A DNA stretch of 64,000 bases from Streptococcus sanguinis (GCF_900475275.1 NZ_LS483364.1:1178001-1242000), one strand, 5' to 3'. Shown: positions 19,465 through 28,137, counted from the stretch's first letter. Numbers and translations: made by a program. Notes: generated from the letters alone by a model not told the origin.

Positions 19465-20337
19465 TTACTCCCCGTTTAGAATGACTCCCATTTGTGAAAG
19501 AGGCTCACCCAGTTTGGTCACTGCTTCTGCCAACTCTTTGGTGTCTTCCTTTGTCAATTCTGTATAGAGCTTGTAGTTTTCCGAGTCAGTCATGTGCTTG
19601 TCTAAAAGACCATTGACGTTTTTAAACTCAAGTTCCAGGGTCTTGACAAGTTTCTCGTCCTTATCCTTAATCAATGGCTTAAAGAGCTCAAAAATCTTTT
19701 CTGCTCCTTCAATATTCGCACGGAAATCATAGAGATCTGTATGGGAGAATACTTCTTCTTCACCTGTAATCTTGCTGGTCGCTACTTCATTGAGCAAGTC
19801 AACAGCACCTGTCAGCATCATATCCGGTGTCACTTCAACCGTTGCGATTTTAGCTTTTAGCTCCTTTATATCATTGACCAGCTGATCAGCATAGCTTTCA
19901 GTTCCCTTGGTTGTGTTTTGCTCCCATATGATTTTTTCAATACGGTGGAAACCAGACCAACCTTCTTCGGTCTTGTTTTCGTCCACATAGTCGACCAAGC
20001 GGAAGTCAATTTTAACATCTGATTCACCAAAGCTCTCAGCAATCGGCTCCGAGCGCTCGTAGGCCATACGGATAAGCGGATATTGCTTTTTAGCCTCATC
20101 AAGCTTGCCTTCTTTAAGGGTATCACGAAACTTCTCCGTATCTGTCAGGAGCTGATCGATTTGTCCTTGGACAAACTTTTTATAATCCGCTGTCGCCTTG
20201 TCCAATTCTTTCTGATTGACAGCTGTTTGGCTGCTGGATGCTTGACTGCTTGAGCCAGTCTTGTTTGAAGAGTTGTTGGCTGCACAGCCAGTCAGTAAAA
20301 TTGCCGTTGAAAATAGGACGATGCCAAGTTTTTTCAT
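19465..20337 (-). CDS. efeO: EfeO/EfeM-type imelysin lipoprotein
   Basis: A surface lipoprotein thought to bind iron for the EfeU permease. The signal peptide ends in the lipobox LLTGC (Cys18), followed by a Ser/Asn/Gln linker and a helical imelysin (M75-like) domain with the GFHRIEKIIWE motif. There is no N-terminal cupredoxin domain, so it is the short EfeM type (290 residues). It is the first gene of efeO-efeB-efeU-tatC-tatA and has its own strong promoter. Confidence 0.92.
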   Translation of the reverse strand: MKKLGIVLFSTAILLTGCAANNSSNKTGSSSQASSSQTAVNQKELDKATADYKKFVQGQIDQLLTDTEKFRDTLKEGKLDEAKKQYPLIRMAYERSEPIAESFGESDVKIDFRLVDYVDENKTEEGWSGFHRIEKIIWEQNTTKGTESYADQLVNDIKELKAKIATVEVTPDMMLTGAVDLLNEVATSKITGEEEVFSHTDLYDFRANIEGAEKIFELFKPLIKDKDEKLVKTLELEFKNVNGLLDKHMTDSENYKLYTELTKEDTKELAEAVTKLGEPLSQMGVILNGE

Positions 20338-20383
20338 GGTGACTCCTTTGTTTTCTCTCCTAGATAGAGATTATTTCCTGTAA

Positions 20384-20412
20384 ATTATACCAGTTTTTTT
20401 CTCATATTTCAA
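20384..20412 (-). promoter_or_regulatory. efeO promoter
   Basis: TTGAAA (20407-20412) and TATAAT (20384-20389) are 17 bases apart, with an extended -10 TGG. It lies about 50 bases upstream of the efeO start. Confidence 0.8.
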
Positions 20413-20413
20413 G

Positions 20414-20430
20414 AAATTGTCTGACAATTT
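20414..20430. promoter_or_regulatory. 8-1-8 palindromic operator at the efe promoter
   Basis: AAATTGTCTGACAATTT is a perfect palindrome ending one base before the -35 box. Its core TTGTCTGACAA fits the FadR-type GntR consensus TNGTNNNACNA better than a Fur or MntR box. The regulator is unknown. Confidence 0.6.
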
Positions 20431-20455
20431 AATCAAAAACTATATATTTTAACTA

Positions 20456-22012
20456 TTAAAGCAGCTCTTCTTTGACTTTCCCAATCTCCGTCTTTTTCAG
20501 CACCAAGTAAATCGTATCCCCCAGATAGAGGCACGTGCTGCCATTGACCGTTTGAGTCTTCCCCTTGTGGACATTCATGGTAATCAGGACCCCATCAGGC
20601 AAGTTTAGCTCATGTACCTGCCGACCAGCAATCTTTTCAGAAACAGGGATTTCAATTAAAGTCGTATCTCCTTTGTCCTCGATACTGTCTGGCAACATTT
20701 TTTCCAGCATGGCTTCATAGACCGGCGCTCCTTTTAGCAGATCCATGATGATGTAAGCTGTCAGAGTGACCAGTCCCAGTGGCATGAGATTGCTAATATC
20801 CCCGACCATCTCTGTGACCAGAATCATGGCTGTCAGTGGTGCCTTGGAAATGGCGCCAAAATAACCACTCATGCCCAGAATAATGAAAATCGGAAATTGT
20901 TCCTGAGAAATCAAACCAAGCTGCAGACAGACCGCCCCCATTGCTCCACCAAGGAGTGAACCCAGAGCTAGGATAGGCAGGAAAATACCACCTGGTAAGC
21001 CACTGCCATAACTCATCATACTCCAGACAAAACGCAGAGCAAAAAACAAGAGCAAGGTTCCCACAGTATAATGACTAGCGGTCAAAGATAAAATCAACTG
21101 ATTGCCCCCGCCCAGCAAGTGAGGCAAGAAATAACCAATTGGAAGAATCAAGACAAAGGCCAGAATAGGATAGTAAGCTTCTGAAATCCTAAACAACCGA
21201 CCCAAAAACTGATAGACTAGCTGAATATTCAAAATAACTTTCTCATAAATAAAGCCTGACAAGCCCAGCAGCAAGCCCATGACTAGGTAGATCCAATACT
21301 GCTCCAGCCTCATGACCTGGATATTATCCGGCATGTCCAGCACTGGTGTCAGTCCAAACATGGAGAGTGAGACAAAGTTAGCAACTAGACTGGCCGCCAG
21401 CGTAGAGACCCAGAAAAAGCGTGAAAAATGACGGTAAACTTCTTCTACTACGAATAGCAAACCTGCGATTGGTGCATTAAAAGCTGCTGCTAAGCCTGCC
21501 GCCGCACCACTAGCAATGAGCGCTCTCTCCTCAGCAGAACTCAAATTCAGAAATTTAGAGACGCCTTTGCCACTCATGGCGCCTAGCTGAATACTTGGCC
21601 CTTCTCGCCCCAACATCAGACCGCTGGCAATGGCTAAAATCCCTAAAACAAACTTCTTCCAGAGAACACTCCACCAAGAAAGCGACATCAGGCCTTTCAG
21701 TTCTGCTTCAACCTGCGGAATACCTGACCCCTTGATATTCTTCTCCAACTTTACCAAGCGGTCATTGAGCAAGACGATGAAAGCATAAATTAACACCACG
21801 GCCAGTAACCAAAGCATAGACTGCTGACTCCTATGGTAGACATCCTGCACTAAGTGAAAGATTTTTTCAATCAGAAAGCGAAAAACGCCCACTACCAGTC
21901 CAGCAAAAATCCCAACTAAAACACCTCGTAAAACCTGGGAAATAATCGAATGAGTTGCGAAATTAAATTCTCTCTTGATGTCGTCCTCATGTGAGCTAGC
22001 TTCTTTTGCCAT
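20456..22012 (-). CDS. ClC-family chloride channel/antiporter with RCK-C domain
   Basis: An integral membrane protein with the ClC pore motifs GSGIP and GREGPSIQLG and about ten to twelve helices, followed by a cytoplasmic TrkA-C/RCK-C-like domain (last ~75 residues, IPVSEKIAGRQVHELNL). Such proteins exchange chloride or fluoride for protons. I take ATG 22012 (MAKEASSHED), with AGAGGAG about 8 bases upstream, over the TTG at 22018. It stands between the efe operon and nox with its own gaps. Ion selectivity cannot be told from sequence alone. Confidence 0.88.
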   Translation of the reverse strand: MAKEASSHEDDIKREFNFATHSIISQVLRGVLVGIFAGLVVGVFRFLIEKIFHLVQDVYHRSQQSMLWLLAVVLIYAFIVLLNDRLVKLEKNIKGSGIPQVEAELKGLMSLSWWSVLWKKFVLGILAIASGLMLGREGPSIQLGAMSGKGVSKFLNLSSAEERALIASGAAAGLAAAFNAPIAGLLFVVEEVYRHFSRFFWVSTLAASLVANFVSLSMFGLTPVLDMPDNIQVMRLEQYWIYLVMGLLLGLSGFIYEKVILNIQLVYQFLGRLFRISEAYYPILAFVLILPIGYFLPHLLGGGNQLILSLTASHYTVGTLLLFFALRFVWSMMSYGSGLPGGIFLPILALGSLLGGAMGAVCLQLGLISQEQFPIFIILGMSGYFGAISKAPLTAMILVTEMVGDISNLMPLGLVTLTAYIIMDLLKGAPVYEAMLEKMLPDSIEDKGDTTLIEIPVSEKIAGRQVHELNLPDGVLITMNVHKGKTQTVNGSTCLYLGDTIYLVLKKTEIGKVKEELL

Positions 22013-22123
22013 TCCCAATCTCCTCTAAATATTTACTTTACCACTATTCTAGCACAAAGCAGACCTGATAAACAGACGAAAAATAAATTTCTTCTTTCAG
22101 TTTTCTTTTTTAAGGCTCTATAC

Positions 22124-22150
22124 AAAAAAGTCTAGGAATTGTCCCAGACT
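22124..22150 (-). terminator. nox terminator
   Basis: A 9-bp stem AGTCTGGGA/TCCTAGACT with one G-U pair, loop CAAT and a run of six T on the minus strand, just after the nox stop. Confidence 0.8.
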
Positions 22151-22161
22151 TACTTATTTTC

Positions 22162-23538
22162 TTATTTAGCGCGCAAAGCTGCTTGAGTGATGTAGTTGTA
22201 CGGTTTGTTGAAGTGTGGCAGGAAGAAGAGATCCAGCAAGGCTAATTTATCAATTGTAACCTTTTCCTGAATGGCCAATGAGAACATGTGAATACCCATA
22301 GACATATCTTCTCTAGAAACCATCTGAGCTCCAAGAACTACACGTGTATCCTTATCATAGACAATCTTAATTGTTACATCATGATGCTCAACCTTTTCAA
22401 GGAAGGTTGGTTTTTGAGTATCTTTAAACTCAACTACAGCTGGGCTGTAACCAAAGCGTTTAGCTTTTTCTTCTGTCAGACCAGTTGAAACCATCTTCAG
22501 ACCAAAGATTTCGATACCGTTAGAACCTTGAACACCGTTAGACTCCAATTCATGACCGCAAGCATTATGAGCTGCTACGATACCAGAGCGCAGGGCGTTA
22601 GAAGCCAAAGCAATGTAATTTATATCATTGATAGAGTTATCGTAAACAGTCGCACAATCACCAATTGCATAAACATCTTTGATGCTAGTTTCTTGCTTCT
22701 TATCTACCAAGAAAGCACCATTGCGGAATGTTTCCAGCTTGCCGGCACCAAGACCAGTGTTTGGACGGAAGCCAACTGCTAAGACAACCATATCTACATC
22801 ATAGCTAGCCTTATCTGTTACAATGCGTTCTACCTTGCTTTCACCCTCAATAGCCTGAACAGTTTGACCGAAGGCTAATTGAACACCATTATCTTCAAGG
22901 TTTTGACGCATCATATCAGACAAGTCGTGGTCATAATAACCAGCCAAGCAAGTATCCACAACGTCAATCAGAATCACTTCTTTACCAAGGCGTTTGAAGG
23001 CTTCTGCCAACTCAACCCCAATGTAACCAGCACCTACTACTGCCACACGTTCGATATGTTTGCTCTTGTCTTGCAATTTCTCGATAACATCTGCAGCATT
23101 TTGATACAATTTTACGAACTGCAGATTTTCCAAGGTTGACTTAAATTCGCGGCTGTTAGGATCCAGCTCAGCACCTTTAATCGGAGGCAGAATTGGCTGA
23201 GAACCTGTTGCTAAAATTAATTTGTCATAAGACTCTACATGCTCTTTGCCATCAACAATAGCTGTAACTTTTTTCGCATCATAATCAATTGACTCAACTG
23301 GTGAATTCATATAAACTTTTGCGCCTTTTGCTTCAAAAGTTTCTTTATCTGCATAAAAAAGTCCATCTGGCTTGCTGATTTGCTGTCCAATCCAAAGGGC
23401 CATTCCGCATGCCAAGAATGAAATGTTTGAGTTTTGGTCAAAAATAACTACTTCGTTTTCTGCACCATAATTGTCCAACATTGTATTAATACACGCTGTA
23501 CCTGCGTGGTTTGCACCAACTACAACGATTTTACTCAT
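22162..23538 (-). CDS. nox: H2O-forming NADH oxidase
   Basis: A flavoprotein that reduces O2 to water with NADH, regenerating NAD+ in aerobic growth. The FAD motif VVVGANHAG, the redox-active Cys44 in FLACGMALW and the NADH motif [10 protein letters not shown] are in place. Length (458) is standard. It is monocistronic between two terminators/promoters and divergent from apbE. A perfect cre covers the -35 region, which suggests CcpA control. Confidence 0.93.
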   Translation of the reverse strand: MSKIVVVGANHAGTACINTMLDNYGAENEVVIFDQNSNISFLACGMALWIGQQISKPDGLFYADKETFEAKGAKVYMNSPVESIDYDAKKVTAIVDGKEHVESYDKLILATGSQPILPPIKGAELDPNSREFKSTLENLQFVKLYQNAADVIEKLQDKSKHIERVAVVGAGYIGVELAEAFKRLGKEVILIDVVDTCLAGYYDHDLSDMMRQNLEDNGVQLAFGQTVQAIEGESKVERIVTDKASYDVDMVVLAVGFRPNTGLGAGKLETFRNGAFLVDKKQETSIKDVYAIGDCATVYDNSINDINYIALASNALRSGIVAAHNACGHELESNGVQGSNGIEIFGLKMVSTGLTEEKAKRFGYSPAVVEFKDTQKPTFLEKVEHHDVTIKIVYDKDTRVVLGAQMVSREDMSMGIHMFSLAIQEKVTIDKLALLDLFFLPHFNKPYNYITQAALRAK

Positions 23539-23575
23539 AAGAATAGTCCTACCTTAATTTATAATTTACTAGACC

Positions 23576-23604
23576 AGTATATCATCTCCTGTGAGCGTTT
23601 ACAA
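23576..23604 (-). promoter_or_regulatory. nox promoter
   Basis: TTGTAA (23599-23604) and TATACT (23576-23581) are spaced by 17 bases, with TGA before the -10. Confidence 0.75.
23590..23604. promoter_or_regulatory. cre (CcpA) site over the nox -35 box
   Basis: TTGTAAACGCTCACA on the minus strand matches every fixed position of WTGNAANCGNWNNCW. Overlap with the -35 implies repression when CcpA is bound, though only binding data can show this. Confidence 0.7.
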
Positions 23605-23729
23605 GAAATTTGCTCGATATTTTCAAAAATTCTTATCCTGCCTAAAAAGCTATACTACCGCTGTCTCATCGCTTCGAAAATACAGCTTTGTGTGAAAGTT
23701 AATTTTCTGAAAATATAACAATTTTAAGA

Positions 23730-23758
23730 TTGTGAAACCGGTATCTTTTTGATATAAT
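23730..23758 (+). promoter_or_regulatory. apbE promoter
   Basis: TTGTGA (23730-23735) and TATAAT (23753-23758), 17 bases apart with an extended TGA, about 40 bases before the GTG start. Confidence 0.75.
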
Positions 23759-23796
23759 AAGGTCAGAGAGGTTAATTTTAGAAAGGTTGTGATAAT

Positions 23797-24732
23797 GTGG
23801 ACTTTGCTTCTCGCTCGCTTCATTTGATGGGAAGTACAATTTGTCTCTCTCTCTATCATGAGCGAGCGGAAATACTCTTAGATGAGGCTGTCCAACTGCT
23901 TCATGTCTATAAAAATCGCTTCAGTGCCAATGATGAAGACTCTGAACTTATGAGTATCAATCATCTGGCAGGAATTGAAAGCATCTCAGTTCATCCAGAG
24001 CTTTTTGAGCTGATTGAGCTGGGGAAATATCACAGCCAAGCAGAAGGCAGCCACTTAAATATCACGATTGGCCCTCTCGTCCAGACCTGGCGGATAGGAT
24101 TTTCAGACGCCCGTCTCCCAAGTAGGGAGGAGATTCAGCAAGCTCTAAGTCTGACCGACCCAAACTTGCTTGAGTTGAATCCAGAAGATTGTAGTGTCTT
24201 TTTGACTAAGAAAGGCATGAAGCTGGATTTAGGTGCCTTGGCTAAAGGCTATATCGCTGATAAGATTAAAGACTATTTGCTGAGTCAGGGAGTGACCTCT
24301 GCTCTTATCAATCTTGGTGGCAATGTCCTGACAATTGGGCATAATGCAGTCAGCCAGCGTGCCTGGCGAATTGGTATCCAAAATCCCAAGCAGCCTCGCG
24401 GCAATCACTCAGCTATACTAGCGGTCACCAATCAGTCAGTGGTCACATCAGGAATCTACGAGCGAACCCTTACAGTTGAAGGGCAGAACTACCATCACAT
24501 TCTGGATCGCAAAACAGGTTATCCTATCGAAAATCAATTGGCTAGTCTGACCATTGTTTCAGACAAGTCGGTAGATGGCGAAATTTGGACAACTCGCCTA
24601 TTTGGTGAAAGTCCGACATCAATTCTGTCCCAGATTGAACAGCAGACAGGGATCGAAGCATTGATTATCACCCAAGACGATCAGATCTTCTGTAGCTCAG
24701 GACTTTTAGAGCAGATAATTCCTGCTTCTTAA
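23797..24732 (+). CDS. apbE: FAD:protein FMN transferase, cytoplasmic form
   Basis: Transfers FMN from FAD to a Ser/Thr of acceptor proteins through a phosphoester bond, using Mg2+. Family motifs are MGSTICL (11-17), LDLGALAKGY (about 143-152), INLGGN (171-176) and HHILDRKTGYP (233-243). There is no lipobox, signal peptide or membrane helix, so this copy should act in the cytosol. The start is GTG at 23797. It is the first gene of a plus-strand cluster; the protein two genes downstream carries two candidate acceptor motifs in its tail. Confidence 0.92.
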   Translation: MDFASRSLHLMGSTICLSLYHERAEILLDEAVQLLHVYKNRFSANDEDSELMSINHLAGIESISVHPELFELIELGKYHSQAEGSHLNITIGPLVQTWRIGFSDARLPSREEIQQALSLTDPNLLELNPEDCSVFLTKKGMKLDLGALAKGYIADKIKDYLLSQGVTSALINLGGNVLTIGHNAVSQRAWRIGIQNPKQPRGNHSAILAVTNQSVVTSGIYERTLTVEGQNYHHILDRKTGYPIENQLASLTIVSDKSVDGEIWTTRLFGESPTSILSQIEQQTGIEALIITQDDQIFCSSGLLEQIIPAS

Positions 24733-24889
24733 TTATTTGCTACCTCACTATGCGGTAACTCTGTCGCTCTAGCTTTTATAACTAATGCCCATTTAAAAAC
24801 GCCCTCTCTTTCTTCTGGTTTTTACCTGCCTCAAGAAAAATAAATGTACACATGAGGGCTCTGTATCTTAATTTCAGAAAGGAAATTTT

Positions 24890-25495
24890 ATGTTAAAACT
24901 TATTGCAATTGTTGGAACAAATTCTAAACGTTCTACAAACCGGCAACTTCTTCAATATATGTCTAAGCACTTTGCTGATAAGGCTGAAATCGAGCTGGTA
25001 GAGATTAAAGATATCCCAATGTTTAATAAACCTGCTGACAGAAACGTGCCTGAGTTGGTATCAGAAATTGCCCAAAAAATCGATGCAGCAGACGGAGTAC
25101 TCATTGGAACACCTGAGTACGACCACTCAATCCCGGCTGTGCTCATGAACGCCCTAGCTTGGCTTTCTTATGGTATTTATCCACTGCTGAACAAGCCAGT
25201 CATGATCACTGGTGCTTCTTATGGTACACTTGGCTCCTCTCGTGCCCAGTTGCAGCTCCGTCAAATTTTGAACGCTCCAGAAATCAAGGCAACTGTTCTT
25301 CCAGATGAGTTCTTGCTTTCGCATTCTCTTCAAGCTTTTGACCAAAGCGGAGACTTGGTAGATCTTGACGTTGTCAAAAAGTTAGATGCTATCTTTGATG
25401 ACTTCCGTATCTTTGTCAAAATCACTGAAAAATTGCGCAACGCACAAGAATTGCTTCGCAAAGATGCTGAAGAATTTAACTGGGAAAAATTGTAA
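24890..25495 (+). CDS. NADPH-dependent FMN reductase-like flavoprotein
   Basis: A 201-residue flavodoxin-fold protein of the FMN_red family. It has the phosphate-loop region GTNSKRSTNRQLL (9-21) and the family motif GTPEYDHSIPAVLMNAL, followed by MITGASYGTLGSSRAQ. It should bind FMN and take electrons from NAD(P)H. It lacks the PAS domain and tail of its neighbour. A clear AAAGGAAA ribosome site precedes the ATG. It lies 157 bases after apbE and 17 bases before the next gene, so the two reductases are one transcript. Confidence 0.88.
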   Translation: MLKLIAIVGTNSKRSTNRQLLQYMSKHFADKAEIELVEIKDIPMFNKPADRNVPELVSEIAQKIDAADGVLIGTPEYDHSIPAVLMNALAWLSYGIYPLLNKPVMITGASYGTLGSSRAQLQLRQILNAPEIKATVLPDEFLLSHSLQAFDQSGDLVDLDVVKKLDAIFDDFRIFVKITEKLRNAQELLRKDAEEFNWEKL

Positions 25496-25512
25496 GATAG
25501 GAGACCGAAAGA

Positions 25513-26757
25513 ATGAAATTTGTTGGAATTGTAGGATCAAACTACGAACAGTCATACAACCGAAAATTATTGGAATTCATCCGCCGTCAATTCAAAATTA
25601 AATTTGAATTGGAAGTCTTAGAAATCGATGAAGTCCCAATGTTTAACCAAGATGAAAAATGGGATGAAAGCTTCCAATTGCGTTATTTGTATAACAAAAT
25701 CACACGTGCAGACGGTGTCATTATCGCAACCCCTGAGCACAATCATACTATCAGTGCTCCTTTGAAGAGTGTCTTAGAATGGCTCTCTTATGAGGTTCAT
25801 CCTTTCGAAAACAAGCCTGTCATGATTGTCGGTGCATCATACTACGATCAAGGAACTTCTCGTGCTCAAGTTCACCTGCGTAAAATCCTAGACGCTCCTG
25901 GTGTCAATGCTTACACCCTTCCAGGCAACGAGTTCTTGCTGGGCAAAGCCAAGGAAGCTTTTGACAATGATGGCAATATCACCAACGAAGGAACTGTGAA
26001 TTTCCTTGAAACATGCTTAGATAACTTTATCAAATATGTAGAGGTCGTTTCAAAATTGAAAAAACCAAAACCAATTGAACCTGAAGATTTAGACTGCGGA
26101 AAACCAATCGCTACGACAATTACAGAAGTTGATCCAGATGATCCAGAATGGGTAGAAAAGGTCGCTGAAATCACTGGCGCTGTTTCAGGCGATACTTATG
26201 TCAAACTTGACCATGGTATCTTGACAGTTAACCAGATTGACATGTTCTTGAAGGCTATGCCGTTTGAATTGACATACGCTGACGATAACAACCAATTCCT
26301 TTACTACAACAACGCCCACCAAGACCCAGACACCATGTTTGCCAAACGTGTGCCACCTCAATCAGGTAGCCGCATGTCAACTGTTCACGGCTCTCTTCCA
26401 CCAGCTCGGATGAAGAATGTAGAGTGGGTTATCGGAACACTTCGCAACGGAAACCAAGAATACGTACGTACAATCGTCCCAGGTTCACCTGCAGGCGTTA
26501 TCAATACCCACAACTACCAAGCTATGTACTATCCTGACGGATCATACGCAGGAATCAATGAAATCGTCTTTAATTTCCAACCATGGCTTGACTGGTACTT
26601 AAAAGAAACTGGTCAACGTTTGGTTGGAGGCAGCGGACAATTTGCTCCTGCCGGAGGTCATGGAGACGCAGACGCTACTTCTGGTGCTTCTGATGCTGGA
26701 GGCGATGGAGGTCATGGAGACGGAGGAGCCGATGCGACATCAGGTGCTAGCGCTTAA
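25513..26757 (+). CDS. FMN reductase fused to a PAS-like domain and a flavinylation-motif tail
   Basis: A 414-residue three-part protein. Residues 1-180 are an FMN_red domain (IVGSNYEQSYNRKLL; ATPEHNHTISAPLKS; GASYYDQGTSRAQ). Residues about 232-366 resemble the PAS domain found in DUF438-type proteins (MPFELTYADDNNQFLYY; NFQPWLDWYLKETGQ). Residues 372-414 are a Gly/Asp/Ala tail with two copies of DATSGAS (387-393 and 407-413), each preceded by GGHGD. The repeated motif fits the ApbE acceptor pattern, with the predicted FMN sites at Ser393 and Ser413. There is no signal peptide. Cotranscription with a plain FMN reductase and proximity to apbE support a flavin relay. The function is inferred and the substrate unknown. 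Confidence 0.88.
   Translation: MKFVGIVGSNYEQSYNRKLLEFIRRQFKIKFELEVLEIDEVPMFNQDEKWDESFQLRYLYNKITRADGVIIATPEHNHTISAPLKSVLEWLSYEVHPFENKPVMIVGASYYDQGTSRAQVHLRKILDAPGVNAYTLPGNEFLLGKAKEAFDNDGNITNEGTVNFLETCLDNFIKYVEVVSKLKKPKPIEPEDLDCGKPIATTITEVDPDDPEWVEKVAEITGAVSGDTYVKLDHGILTVNQIDMFLKAMPFELTYADDNNQFLYYNNAHQDPDTMFAKRVPPQSGSRMSTVHGSLPPARMKNVEWVIGTLRNGNQEYVRTIVPGSPAGVINTHNYQAMYYPDGSYAGINEIVFNFQPWLDWYLKETGQRLVGGSGQFAPAGGHGDADATSGASDAGGDGGHGDGGADATSGASA
26671..26751 (+). other. Two predicted ApbE flavinylation sites in the reductase tail
   Basis: DATSGAS is encoded at 26671-26691 and again at 26731-26751. Both fit D-[GA]-x-[ST]-G-A-[ST], where the last Ser/Thr receives FMN in known ApbE targets. Modification here is a prediction. 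Confidence 0.65.
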
Positions 26758-26771
26758 TTACCTTTCAAACT

Positions 26772-26804
26772 AAAAAGAATGGATGATAAGTCCATTCTTT
26801 TTTG
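26772..26804. terminator. Bidirectional terminator between the flavin cluster and tlpA
   Basis: AAAGAATGGA-TGATAAG-TCCATTCTTT with flanking A and T runs gives a 10-bp perfect stem usable by both converging transcripts. Confidence 0.85.
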
Positions 26805-26806
26805 CT

Positions 26807-27382
26807 TTATTTCATTTCTTTGAAAGCTGCTTCTGCATCAGCATTACTGATAGCGCCAAACTGGATTTTACCGATTTTCCCTTGACTGTCAATGAGGATT
26901 TCAGTTGGGATGCTACGAATCTGATAGGCTTGGAAAATTTCTCCCGAAGTGTCAAATAGAACTGGTACATCTTTATAACCTTGTTCTTGAAACCATTTTG
27001 GGAATTCCTCGGCAGATTTCTCTCCTTGGAGACCTGGTGCTACAACTGTCAAGATTTCGAAATCACGGTCCGTTTTACCAGCTAACTCGACCAATTCTGG
27101 CATACTCTTCTTACAAGGTCCGCACCAAGAAGCCCAGAATTTTAGATAAACCTTCTTGCCTTTATAGTCAGAAAGTTTGACAGTTTTTCCATCCATAGAC
27201 TGCAAAGTAAAGTCGGGAGCCTTTTGACCGACAGCTGCTTGGGTGACTGTACTTGTCTGAACAGCCTCACTAGACGAGCTGCTGGTTGTGGGCATAGTCA
27301 TAGGCTTATCCTCCTGCTCCGAGCAGGCCGCCAAAAAGGCTACAGCTGACACAGTTGCTAATAACGTAACGAATTTTTTCAT
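26807..27382 (-). CDS. TlpA-like thioredoxin lipoprotein
   Basis: An extracytoplasmic thiol-disulfide reductase. The lipobox FLAAC (Cys20) is followed by a Ser/Thr-rich linker and a thioredoxin fold with the active site WCGPC. The match is to the pneumococcal Etrx surface thioredoxins, which take electrons from CcdA and reduce MsrAB. It lies 14 bases downstream of ccdA and ends the transcript at the shared terminator. A paralogue with CSIC lies at 31947. Confidence 0.9.
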   Translation of the reverse strand: MKKFVTLLATVSAVAFLAACSEQEDKPMTMPTTSSSSSEAVQTSTVTQAAVGQKAPDFTLQSMDGKTVKLSDYKGKKVYLKFWASWCGPCKKSMPELVELAGKTDRDFEILTVVAPGLQGEKSAEEFPKWFQEQGYKDVPVLFDTSGEIFQAYQIRSIPTEILIDSQGKIGKIQFGAISNADAEAAFKEMK

Positions 27383-27396
27383 ATTTCTTTCTCCTT

Positions 27397-28104
27397 TTAT
27401 CCAAAAAGTCCAGACAGGGCGTTGAGCTGTCCTAGCATCAGCAGAATTCCCATCAGAATAATCAGGGCTCCACCGATTTTCTTCATCAGGCCCATATAAG
27501 GCTTGATTTTATTAAAATACTGCATAACAAAGCTAGACGCCAAAGCTAAGATTAGGAAAGGTAGGGCCATTCCTAAGGTGTAAATCAAGGTCAAAATTGC
27601 TCCCTGAAATGCACCATTCCCACCCGAAGCTGCTAAGGCTAAAACTGAGCTGAGAATCGGACCGATGCAAGGAGTCCAACCAAAACTAAAGGTAATCCCT
27701 AGTAAGAAAGCAGACCAAAAATGATGCTTCTGACCGTTCTTTTTGAAAGTCAAACTCTTTTGAATCTGTAATTGGCGAATGTTAATAAGCTCCATTTGAT
27801 GCAGACCCAGCAAAATGATGAGGCCGCCCATCACATAACGAAAGGTCGAACTGTAAATAATAGTTCCTAAAAATCCAGCCCCAAAACCTAGCAAAAAAAA
27901 GACTGTTGAGATACCCGCAATGAAAAAGAGTGTTCTAACCATTCCCTGCCAAGCAAGCTCTCGGCCGAATACTTTCAGGGTCTTGACCTCCTTGTCATCC
28001 AATAAAATGCCAATATAAACCGGCAATAAGGGAAAAATACAAGGGGAAAAGAAGGACAAAATACCCGCTAAAAAAACTGAAACAAAAAATAAAGGTGACT
28101 CCAT
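27397..28104 (-). CDS. ccdA: CcdA-type cytochrome c biogenesis/thiol transporter (copy 1)
   Basis: A 235-residue, six-helix membrane protein that moves electrons from cytosolic thioredoxin to extracytoplasmic thioredoxins. The two essential Cys-Pro segments are FFSPCIFPLLP and GWTPCIGPILS. No cytochrome c genes are nearby, so the role is thiol supply to the lipoprotein encoded just downstream. It is very similar throughout to copy 2 at 32929. Confidence 0.9.
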   Translation of the reverse strand: MESPLFFVSVFLAGILSFFSPCIFPLLPVYIGILLDDKEVKTLKVFGRELAWQGMVRTLFFIAGISTVFFLLGFGAGFLGTIIYSSTFRYVMGGLIILLGLHQMELINIRQLQIQKSLTFKKNGQKHHFWSAFLLGITFSFGWTPCIGPILSSVLALAASGGNGAFQGAILTLIYTLGMALPFLILALASSFVMQYFNKIKPYMGLMKKIGGALIILMGILLMLGQLNALSGLFG

Positions 28105-28137
28105 TTACTCTCCTCTAACTCCTTACCTAGGATATTC

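Noticed and set aside
24733..24889. FMN riboswitch before the flavin reductase genes
   Set aside because: The gap lacks the conserved RFN segments and is only 157 bases with no matching core; one weak long-range pair is not enough.
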